A stretch of DNA of 64,000 nt from Polyodon spathula (lineage: Eukaryota; Chordata; Actinopteri; Acipenseriformes; Polyodontidae). Below, piece by piece: positions 55,758-64,000 of this stretch; the stretch's first letter is position 1, and every line of letters starts with the position of its first letter. Location of the stretch: assembly GCF_017654505.1 (NCBI RefSeq), contig NC_054547.1:21817975-21881974 (forward strand), in the 5' to 3' direction. The notes under the pieces were generated by a model, which was not told the origin of the DNA, made no database searches, and saw nothing but the letters and a program-made list of their open reading frames with translations. The position numbers were made by a program, and so were the translations under genes.

Positions 55758-56408
55758 TGTGGCAAAGTGCCCACCCCTGTGTGTATTTTGTGTTGTATGT
55801 TGTATGTTAATGTTGGTGTATAGTCATTGGTACAAGGGATATAAACGGGTCTGTGTAACACGAGTGTTTAAAATGTATATTTGTATTTAGGCACGAGGAT
55901 TGCACAGCACTTCATGTGTAAGTAAAAAGTAATCATATATGAGCACGGAGGATTGCACTTTATTAATTCACGTGCAGTTGTACCGCGACTCCAATTGAAT
56001 GACTGATTAGCAATCGAGTCTCGGTACAGCTGCATAAAAGCAGCATGTTTTCACTCACTCTGGGTTGTTGTGTGTTCGGGAGTGGAGAACGGGGGAGAGA
56101 GAGAGGAGAAGTGTAATTAAAAATATCAATTGCTATGAGTGCTGGAAGCACCAGAACCATATTTGTTTTGTGTAGCGTTCGTCCACCCTATTTTGTTAGT
56201 GTCTACTCGTTTTGTTTGTCTGTTTAATTTGGCCTTGCATGCCATGTGTTGTTTTTGTTACAAACCTTTTATTTTATGACTATCTGCTCATTTATTAAAT
56301 GCTGAGAGAGCCCATTTGCTCAGCACCACCAAACTCCACCTCTCTGTCGTTTATTTCCTGGTTACTGTTTCTGGTGTGACGTCCCCCACTCTGGCCGTCT
56401 TTGTGACA
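55758..56408 (+). repeat. 5' LTR
   Basis: 651 bp. Contains a TATA-like gcataaaag at 56031 and a ttattaaatgctgag poly(A)-type region at 56293. R-U5 is shared with the LTR at 19237-19806. Confidence 0.92.
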
Positions 56409-56559
56409 CGTGGTGTCATCGGGATCACCAGCGCCTTCTACACGCAGACGAGAGCAGGAACCAAAGTTTCTTGTTTAAAAAAAAAAAAAAAAAGTCAGAA
56501 GACGCCATCAGGCTGAGGGACTGGATCCAGGACAATGAGGGGCTGGAGGCCCAGTCCAT

Positions 56560-56960
56560 GCCCATAGTCATCCGGGTCCTGTGGCTGATGGACAGGGAGT
56601 GATGGGAGATGTATGAGAGGGAACACACTCGAAACTCCCTGGAGAAAGGTGTGGAGTTGGTCCTCTGCTACCTGGAGGCAGCTGTAAACAGAACAGCAGC
56701 AGGTAGCAGGGTCTCCAGCGCCCAGACGGGGGGACCGCGGGAATCCAGCCACCACCGACTACGTACTCTCCCACTACACTCTACAATGCCCGCCTCTGAT
56801 ACCATCCCAGCAGAGGTACGGACTTTAGACGACCTCATCACCACTGCTCCTCAGCATAACCAGGACACCAACAGCAGAGGGGCGCCTGCATGGTAGGAAC
56901 ATTGGGAACAAACCACTACCATGCCAGAGCTGCGTCGGATTTTACAGGTACTTCCTCGTA
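56560..56960 (+). pseudogene. Gag N-terminal relic
   Basis: The + frame has IRLRDWIQDNEGLEAQSMPI and VIRVLWLMDRE-stop-WEMYEREH, then 56609-56896 with SLEKGVELVLCYLEAA, TIPAEVRTLDDLITTAPQHN and GAPAW-stop-EHWEQ. It follows the primer-binding site as gag should. A poly-A run (56477-56492) upstream disturbs the start, and two stops are present. No capsid signature that I can name. Confidence 0.55.
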
Positions 56961-56999
56961 GTTAGTCATAACTTGGGCCCTAGCCCACGGTTTATGAGG

Positions 57000-57540
57000 T
57001 CTGGCGCCTTAGGCTGCAAGTTCGGGGTCCGTCTCGTACCAGTCTCGACTATTGCTAGATAGGTGTCACTTACCGGCCTACACCGCTCAGAGAGTAGCTG
57101 TCAACCGCGGGGGTCACGTCCCGCTCCCACGCCGCCATTACCCTGAAGTGCGATTGGTAGTGGTGGACCTTAGTTCTCGATACGTCGATCCCAGCTCTCC
57201 ATGTCAGTCGGAAGTCAACGGCCCCGCAGTCACGCCTTTCAATCTAGAGGGGGTAGAGGGTATCGTCCCTCTCCAGCTCTCGGAAGGTCTGGGGAGCGAT
57301 ATCTCTGATATCTGGACGTTCCCGCACGACGATGGACGGGCCGATATGCACCGCTGCCTCTTCGCGCTCGTCTCCGGGGACGTGGCAGGTCTTTATGATG
57401 TACGACGAGGGGTGGACGTCGGTGGACGATTACCGATCCTGCTTACGAGGAGACAAGGGTGGAAGGTGGTCCCTGTTCATACGGCGACCCCAGGTGGCCA
57501 TGGCAGGATCTGTGCTCCCCTATGTGTCCATCACTCTTAT
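57000..57540. other. CpG-rich block of uncertain origin inside the LTR element
   Basis: By hand count, 57061-57540 has about 40 CpG but only about 27 GpC, the reverse of normal vertebrate DNA. No sensible gag frame continues through it on either strand. When complemented without reversal it yields a fragment with TGTGGCGAG near a CATCGACAG word, loosely like a zinc knuckle. See findings. Confidence 0.45.
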
Positions 57541-57947
57541 TGCAAATAGCACTTCATGGAAGTGCCACTCGTTGCTCGCTGACTTGCCACGGACGTCTCC
57601 TGCCTCAACAGGTGACCGTTGCTCCGCACTTGTAGGTAGGGTAGTCCTTGAATGCCTGCTGGTATCACTTCCCCCACCAGCAGAGGGTGAATGCCTGCTG
57701 GTATCACTTCCCCCACCATCATGAGGAGAGGAGCTGGAGCTGCCTCTGCATCCATCACCATCAGGAGGAAAGGAGCAGGAGCTGCCTCTCTCTGGGCCAG
57801 AAGGACCAGGAATAGATGCTGGCGGTCCTCAGCAGCCCTTGCATAGGCTGCTGAGGGAAACATGGGGAAGAAACCCCCAGCCGCAGTGGCCGAGAAGAGG
57901 GCCAACACCCGCACCCCAGCTTGTCCTGTCCTGACTCTCTGCTTTGC

Positions 57948-58060
57948 CTCGCTTCGCTTTACCCAAGGATGCCTGTCTCGCTTCGCCCAAGGATGCCTGT
58001 CTTGCTTCGCCCAAGGATGCCTGCCTCGCTTCGCCCAAGGATGCCTGTCGCTCAGGAGAG
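57948..58060 (+). repeat. 24-bp minisatellite in gag
   Basis: About four to five units of cttcgcccaaggatgcctgt plus four bases. Length is a multiple of three, so the peptide repeat KDACLASP is kept in frame. Confidence 0.85.
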
Positions 58061-58084
58061 ATTCGCCCAAGGCTGCCTCTGCTC

Positions 58085-58390
58085 TGCATCGCCTGGGGTT
58101 GCCTATTGCTCCCCATTGCCTGGGGTTGAAGGTTGCTCCAGCATTGCCTAGGGTAGCCAGCTGTTCCGTTTCTCCTTGGGTTGCCTGTTGCTCTGCATCA
58201 CCTGGGGTTGCCTGTTGCTCCGCATTGCCTGGGGTTGCCTGTTGCTCCGCATTGCCTAGGGTTGCCTGTTGCTCCGCATCGGCTGGGGTTGCCTGTTGCT
58301 CCGCATTGCCTGGGGTTGCCTGTTGCTCCGCATCGCCTGGGGTTGCCAGCCGCTCCGCATTGCCTGGGGTTGCCATCCATTCCGCATCGT
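58085..58390 (+). repeat. 27-bp minisatellite in gag
   Basis: About eleven units of cgcattgcctggggttgcc plus tgttgctc, alternating cattgcc and catcgcc. In-frame nine-residue peptide repeat (LGLPVAPHC). Confidence 0.88.
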
Positions 58391-58954
58391 CTGGGATCGC
58401 TGGAACTGCTTCACCAGGGGTTGCAATCAGCTCTGCTTGGCCACAGGGATCAGTGTGGCTGGAGCCCTACCAAAGGGAGCTGCCAGCTATGAAAAAGGGG
58501 GGATAGGTCAGGAGACCATCTTTCCCCGCAGCAATTTCGCTGCAGGAGTTCTTGGGGCTTGAGTCCCCCTAGAGGGAGCTGCCGGCTATAAAGGGGGGAG
58601 AGGTCAGGAGACCACCTTCCCCCGCAGCAGTTTCGCTGCCGGAGATCCCGGGGGAGGTCTGGAGACTACCAACCCCAGCAGCTTTTCTGCTGCTGCACTT
58701 GCCCCAGCTGAAGGAGTCAATCTGCCAACAGCCGCACCATTGGCAGTGGTAGAGCAGGAGGAGAGATTCGCCCCACTGTCATCACGTCTTCTGACAGCAT
58801 GGCCAGTAGCAGCCTGGCTACTGGCAACATTGCCGCCCATCAACCCCTTAAAGTCCCTATTCTTGGCCCAAGACTTTGAGCGAGACTTTGGGGATTTTAA
58901 GGGGGGAGGTGGCCATTGAGGGCATGTGTGCTTTGCACAAGGGGGTGGGGTATA

Positions 58955-59617
58955 TGTGGCAAACTGCCCGCCCCTGTGTGTATTTTGTGTTATATGTTGT
59001 ATGTTAATGTTGGTGTATAGTCATTGGTACACGGGATATAAACGGGTCTGTGTAACACGAGTGTTTAAAATGTATATTTGTATTTAGGCACGAGGATTGC
59101 ACAGCACTTCACGTGCAAGTAAAAAGTAATCATATGTGAGTACGGGGAATTGCACTTTATTAATTCACGTGTAGTTGTACTGCGACTTCAATTGAATGAT
59201 TGATTATCAATTGAGTCTCAGTACAGCTGCATAAAAGCAACATCTTTTCACTCACTCAGTCCAGCAACACACAAAGCCCTCACCTCTTGCCCCTCTCTCT
59301 CCTCTTCACATTATATTATATAGTTAACGATGCTCACAAACCTTCGTGGACGTGGCATGAACAAAACACATCGCAACAGGGTGGGATAAAACAATCACAG
59401 ATGAGTACAGTCAAACACAATACAGACTAAACGGAACGAGGCCTTGCATGCCATGTGCTATTTTTGTTACAAACCTTTTATTTTCTGACTGTCTGTTCAT
59501 TTATTAAATGCTGAGCGAGACCATTCGCTCAGCTCCACCAAACTCCACCTCTCTTTCATTTATTTCCTGGTTCCTGTTTCTGGTCTGACGTCTCCCACTC
59601 CGGCCATCTTTGTGACA
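58955..59617 (+). repeat. 3' LTR with a complemented inner block
   Basis: 663 bp. Matches the 5' LTR over 58955-59256 and 59438-59617. Between them, 59257-59437 matches only after complementing without reversing. One exact example: 59276-59293 complemented equals 56077-56094, cgggagtggagaacgggg. Confidence 0.92.
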
Positions 59618-59809
59618 AGGTGTTATGAAGTTAGGCCGATGTAGGGCATTTGTAAAGCATTCGATCTCTTCATGTAGGGCATTTGTAAAGCATTCGATTC
59701 TTGATAAGAGGCCATGTCCATGTCCTTTGCCTTTCTTGGCCATGGTTTGACTTCAATGATTGCATCACTTGCATGCACCCATTTTCCAGTAGAACCCACA
59801 GAAAGGAGA

Positions 59810-59811
<2 letters not shown>

Positions 59812-59863
<52 letters not shown>
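59812..59863. repeat. (AC)n microsatellite
   Basis: About 26 AC repeats. Confidence 0.97.
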
Positions 59864-59865
<2 letters not shown>

Positions 59866-59869
59866 AAGA

Positions 59870-61833
59870 ACACCGATAGGTCACCGGTGCGGGCCTGCTT
59901 TTTTTTTTTAAACTTTTATTTTTCTGTGTGTGTTTGCCGTGGCACTTTATTAATTCTGATTGATGTATCTACTATAGATACAGAGCAAAACAAATCTAAA
60001 AGAAAAATAAGGGAACCACAGATCTTTTCAAGAAAGCTGAGATACTTTGTATAAATGGATTTTATATTTTTAAACGCTGCAATAACAGTTCTACTTGTGA
60101 AGAATCCCCACTTTAATTTGACAGAACAGGTGATTTATTTGCATTTTGCAGACCCTTATTTTCCCATTGGTGCTTGAGCCCCACAGCACTCTCGGAATCA
60201 CCCCGTATGCACCTATTATCAGTGATTAAAGCCTGGTTTTCAAACAAACTGATTATCGTTTACCAATACTGTATTGGTATAAGAAAAGTGTGTTTTTTAA
60301 AAAGTAATTTCAGATTTCAATCACTTAAAATATGCTGAAGATAATGTAAACAACATCAATCTACAGACAGCAAGTCCCAAGCTTTAAACGTGTTACTGTT
60401 TATAGATAAGAACCCAGCTTTATTATGAATATTCTGTTACTATGTTTTAAGCAATATAGTACGATGGTGTTCATTATGGTAATTGTTTGTTTATTAGTTT
60501 TAAAATGTTTAGTAAAACATGACCTATTGTTTGACCTCGTTAGTACAACCGGCCCCCTTTGCTAATGACATCTTCAGTCAGGGTCATAACCAAGTATAAA
60601 TCTCCACATTTTTGTAAAATGACTTTACACTTATTTCTAAAGATGCGACGCATTTCAGTAAATTCAAACGATAAACTTCACATCCCGTGCAGAGGGAGAA
60701 CAAAAACGGAAAACTCCATTAAGTGGATTGACATTGCAAGGGAGGTGAAGGGAGGTTTCACAGTTCCGATTCAGAGACAGTTTTCTAAGCATTATTTATG
60801 AATGCTTATTCACTATTGCTACACCCTGTTAGACATTTCACTTCCCTGCATTTTTTTCTAATTATTCATTGTTTAATCAGAAAATCACAATATACAAGAT
60901 TAAATACGCTACTATACTCCTCCTGGGCTCTGCCATAGTAGGGTCACACGACTGTGATACTGCACGTCGATTGGCTCAGTGGATATATCGGATTTTACTA
61001 AATAAGAAGCCTGGTGTATAGCGAGTTATGGAAAGAAACGATCATTTGAGTTGTATTTAATGTGGTGTATATAGTGTTTGGAGGACAAAGGACACTGAAC
61101 ATCAGAAAAGTAGGCACAGATGAATAATCCTGCTTTTAGTTCAGTTTTGGTGCGAATGGTGTATATATTGCGTCTAAACTCTTCATATATAATATAGCTG
61201 AATTTGTGCCATATAAAAATGTGAGAAACGTCACCTGTGTGTGTGTGTCCATCTGTCTGTGGTTATTGTTCTTATACAGTTCTACAGATATGCACCATAC
61301 AGCGCTGAGAACATGGTTTATATTTTCTGCACTCTTAAGGATAGTTCATACAGTAGTACAGGGTGGTCCGTCAGCCCCGGTCACTCATATGTGTTCCTTT
61401 GTCATGTACCAAAAATAAAGACTGAGGGATCCTATCATGCCTATGTTTCATATTTCACCAGGCTCTTGAATATGCAGTGTGCAACGTTGAAATGTACGCA
61501 TTTTTTCAGTACCAAACAATAATAATGAGAAAGTGTCTTTGAAATCATTTTTCTTTGCTGGTCATAGGTTGGGATTATTATTATTATTTTTTTTTTTCTG
61601 AGTCATAAGAAACACTTTTATAAAGGAGAAAAAGTAGGCATTGTGAATCATTCTGTTTAAGAATAATCAAATACAATATTAAATATGTATATCACGACCC
61701 ACCTCTGCGGATGTCACATTACATCTGACTAGCTGTTCAGCCTGTCGCTAGTTGTCTACAGTAGGATATGTGATAAAGATATGGTGTTAAAATTGCCATC
61801 TTTATACACATACCCATTGTATATATAGCGGAT

Positions 61834-61837
<4 letters not shown>
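59870..61837. other. Unassigned
   Basis: Low repeat density by eye. An 80-codon + frame at 60559-60801 has a coding-like residue mix (MRRISVNSNDKLHIPCRGRT) but no recognised motif. No splice or promoter evidence. Confidence 0.3.

Positions 61838-61876
<39 letters not shown>
61838..61876. repeat. (TA)n microsatellite
   Basis: About 19 TA repeats, directly before an (ATAAGAAC) CR1-type tail. Confidence 0.95.
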
Positions 61877-61878
<2 letters not shown>

Positions 61879-63235
61879 ACATAAGAACATAAGAACTTTA
61901 CAACATAAGATGTTGATTTTTTTTTTTAAAAATAGAAAACCAATTTTGTCTGGAGCCCGGAGCAATGAAAGAAAGAGGAGTATGAGCTTTTGTCACCGCT
62001 CGCTCCACTCACGTTCTCTGAACACAACATAGATGTTAAAATATGTTGTCTTTAACACAGGATTTGCACATCACAGGAGAGTAGAAGTGAGTAAACTCTG
62101 TATCCCTTAATGAGAAGTGGGTAAACACTGAAAGTTTACAAACGATAGGAGGCCATTCGCATCTTGCTTTTTTGGTTGTTAGTAGCATTGATACCAAGGA
62201 TCAGGGTGTCAGCTTCAACAACATTACTGGGGAGTTGAGAGACCCTCACAATTCTCTGTGTAAAAAAGTGTCTCCTATTTTCTGTTCTGAATGCCCCTTT
62301 TTCTAAACTCCATTTGTGACCCCTGGTCCTTGTTTCTTTTTTCAGGCTGAAAAAGTCCCTTGCGTCGACACTGTCAATACCTTTTAGAATTTTTGCTTGA
62401 ATTCGCCACGTAGTCTTCTTTGTTCAAGACTGAACAGATTCAATTCTTTAGCCTGTCTGCATATGAAATGCCTATTAAGCCCTGAATAATTCTGGTCGCT
62501 CTTCTTTGCACTCTTTCTAGAGCAAAATATCTTTTTTATAGCGAGGTGACCAGAACTGCACATATTCAATGAGGTCTTACAATATTGTACATATATTCCC
62601 TTGATATATATATATATCTTGTTTACCTATATATAGATATATCAATATAAACTAGGTCTTTTTTCATAGAAGTCCTTCTCCAATTTCAATATCTCCCATA
62701 TGATTGATATAATGCAGAGCGGAGTACCTTATTTTCTCTATTATATGAGCAGTGAGCAGAATTGTCACCGCTTCGCTCCACTCACCTATTCTCTGAACAA
62801 CAACTTACAGACCAGAATCTAAATCATTAATGTTTATTTCCTACTGTTATATTCTTTTCTCTATTAAATGTCTTTGCATGTATAATATTGTCTTTGGTAC
62901 ACAGGATTTGCACATCATTCTGGTAGGAGAATCAGTACTTTCTGTTTTCTAGTTAACCACTCTGTAATCCATTACATGAGTTTCCTTGAAGTGGGTTTGA
63001 GAATTAATATTTTGTGCGGGACTTTGTCAAATTTCAAAGTCTAAAAGTAAATGTCATATGCTTTGCAATTATCCTGCGATGTTGCATCCTCAAAAAAATC
63101 AAGCAAGTTAGTTAGGCAATCTCCCTTTCCTAAAACCATGTTTACTGTCTCCCAATACTGTTACCATATAGGTAATTTTCCATTTTGGATATTATAGTTT
63201 CCATAAGTTTACATATAATAGAAGTCAAATGCTTT
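61877..63235 (-). mobile_element. CR1-clade LINE, shredded copy (copy H)
   Basis: Starts with ataagaacataagaac tail words. Then C-terminal ORF2 pieces (62130-62580) and RT pieces (62930-63225), all minus strand, with dozens of small deletions. Non-CR1 words (caccgctcgctccactcac, caggatttgcacatca) occur both before (about 61996, 62058) and inside (about 62766, 62901) the copy. Confidence 0.85.
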
Positions 63236-63776
63236 CTGGGGATAGGTTCCAATGGAACCATACAATTACTCATTTATACAGTTGGGGTTTTTACTGGACC
63301 AATTTAGGTAAAGCAGCAGTGTGTCCCTCACCTGGGATGAAACTCACAACCTTCTAGTCAAGAGCACAGTACTCTAACCACTACTCCACATTTAACTTAT
63401 TTTTTATTTATTTTTTTTACATGAAATGTACAGGTATACAAACGTCAATTGCTCTGGATAAAAGCAGCAGCCAAATCAATTAATATGACATTTTTCTGGC
63501 TTGCTATTTATAAATTTATTGATTTATGTATACATTTATAATATAAACATTAATTTTCTACATTTATTTATTTAAAAAAATATTTATTTCTAAATATATT
63601 TATTCTTCTATGCATTTTTTAAATCATTTATTTATTTCTACCAAATAAATTATTCCTTTATTTTTAATTAAACAAGGAACTACAATTTATCAGAGATCAG
63701 AGATTTAGACAAGGAAGCTACATGCCTCTCTTGTGTACAATTCCATTCTATGGTATCTACTAAACAGGATACTTTG
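63236..63776. other. Unassigned AT-rich
   Basis: Contains a run of tttattta-type words (63500-63670). Nothing recognised. Confidence 0.3.
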
Positions 63777-64000
63777 GGGGCTAAAACCAATTCCAAAATG
63801 TTTTTCCAATATTACAACAGCAAGAGAACATTCAAAGAGGAGATTAAATGTCTAAGAGATACAAATGGCAAAATCGTAGATGAAGAAAAAAAAATTGCAA
63901 ATATATTAAATGATTACTTTTCACAAGTTTTTACAAAGGAGGATACTGACAACATGCCCCACATGTCAAGCAGTTCCTATCCAGTTTTACATAACTTTAG
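63777..64000 (+). mobile_element. CR1-clade LINE RT fragment, runs off the window (copy I)
   Basis: A + frame reading AKTNSKMFFQYYNSKRTFKE, EIKCLRDTNGKIVDEEKK and YFSQVFTKEDTDNMPHM, the segment before the RT finger motif. Starts abruptly after ggggg at 63777 and continues past the window end. Confidence 0.9.

Larger units (their letters stand above)
57640..58920 (+). pseudogene. Gag C-terminal Pro/Leu-rich repeat protein, frame-shifted
   Basis: + frames read ECLLVSLPPPAEGECLLVSL, LPLSGPEGPGIDAGGPQQPL, then repeat peptides KDACLASP (24-bp units) and LGLPVAPHC (27-bp units). They end with FAAGDPGGGLETTNPSSFSA, VVEQEERFAPLSSRLLTA and DFERDFGDFKGGGGH just before the purine tract. The repeat-rich C-terminus before the 3' LTR suggests a structural protein. 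Stops and frame changes occur near 57721 and within the repeats. Confidence 0.55.
55758..59617 (+). mobile_element. Gag-only LTR retrotransposon with perfect target duplication
   Basis: The 5' LTR (55758-56408) and 3' LTR (58955-59617) both start TGTGGCAAA and end TTTGTGACA. A perfect 5-bp AGGTG flanks the element (55753-55757 and 59618-59622). A primer-binding-like tggtgtcatcgggat follows the 5' LTR, and a purine tract (aagggggtggggtata) precedes the 3' LTR. The 2.5-kb interior has gag-like frames only, with no protease, RT or integrase, so it is non-autonomous. The two LTRs are very alike outside the anomalous block 59257-59437. Confidence 0.93.

Noticed and set aside
57537..58376. A 279-codon minus-strand frame with repeated NAEQQATPG-like peptides
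   Set aside because: It is antisense to the gag-like repeats of the LTR element; the + strand carries the recognisable gag words and the LTR orientation.
59623..59911. Cys-Val or His-Thr repeat frames
   Set aside because: Translations of the (AC)n microsatellite at 59812-59863.

Overview
This is a stretch of vertebrate nuclear DNA built almost entirely from transposable elements. The repeat set points to a ray-finned fish. A basal lineage such as sturgeon or paddlefish is my best guess, resting on remembered repeat families rather than on any host gene: a CR1-clade LINE with an 8-bp (TTATGTTC) tail, several Tc1-like transposons, DIRS-type retroelements, Gmr1-like Ty3 elements, PIF/Harbinger, piggyBac and a TTAA-flanked THAP transposon. 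I found no convincing host gene, rRNA, tRNA or CRISPR array. Long TA, CA, TAA and G runs are frequent and often sit against transposon ends.

Layout. 1-8.6 kb: a CR1 3' end, a G-rich minisatellite and a decayed gag-like ORF1 of a tyrosine-recombinase (YR) retroelement. 8.6-10.8 kb: a CR1 copy. 12.7-14.3 kb: a Tc1 relic. 14.3-15.8 kb: an LTR-like block with a 47-bp minisatellite. 15.8-17.8 kb: a DIRS-like element (RNase H part, recombinase, inverted repeats). 17.8-19.8 kb: a minus-strand Ty3/gypsy relic whose integrase lies upstream of its reverse transcriptase, plus an LTR. 20.7-21.9 and 27.1-27.8 kb: two copies of one composite repeat ending in a CR1 tail. 23.0-28.7 kb: a TTAA-flanked THAP-encoding transposon carrying nested insertions (an LTR element, a piggyBac MITE, CR1 pieces). 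29.0-30.6 kb: a Tc1 whose transposase is open except for one stop. 31.4-33.1 kb: hAT and YR relics. 33.4-36.7 kb: the longest CR1 copy (esterase ORF1, endonuclease, RT). 36.7-38.3 kb: Tc1. 38.5-43.6 kb: two PIF/Harbinger relics and a Myb/SANT relic. 43.9-46.0 kb: CR1. 49.8-50.2 kb: a tRNA-derived SINE. 52.8-54.4 kb: Tc1. 55.8-59.6 kb: a gag-only LTR retrotransposon with a perfect 5-bp target duplication. 61.9-64 kb: two CR1 pieces.

The most unusual signal is not a gene. Two blocks read as the base-by-base complement of another sequence in the SAME direction (complemented, not reverse-complemented). Block 41323-42238 is the non-reversed complement of its right neighbour 42231-43198. Block 59257-59437 is the in-place complement of the equivalent part of its sister LTR (56060-56236). 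No known DNA process makes this at such lengths. The indel-rich divergence suggests a gap-filling or strand-handling error in the assembly, but raw reads must decide. A third block (57000-57540) has the reversed CpG/GpC bias expected of the same thing. Two shredded CR1 regions (43930-44705 and 61880-63235) look like merged alleles or another assembly effect.

Functionally the elements are mostly dead. The best-preserved proteins are the minus-strand Tc1 transposase at 29233-30255 (one in-frame stop) and the 404-codon RT/C-terminal frame of CR1 at 44708-45922.
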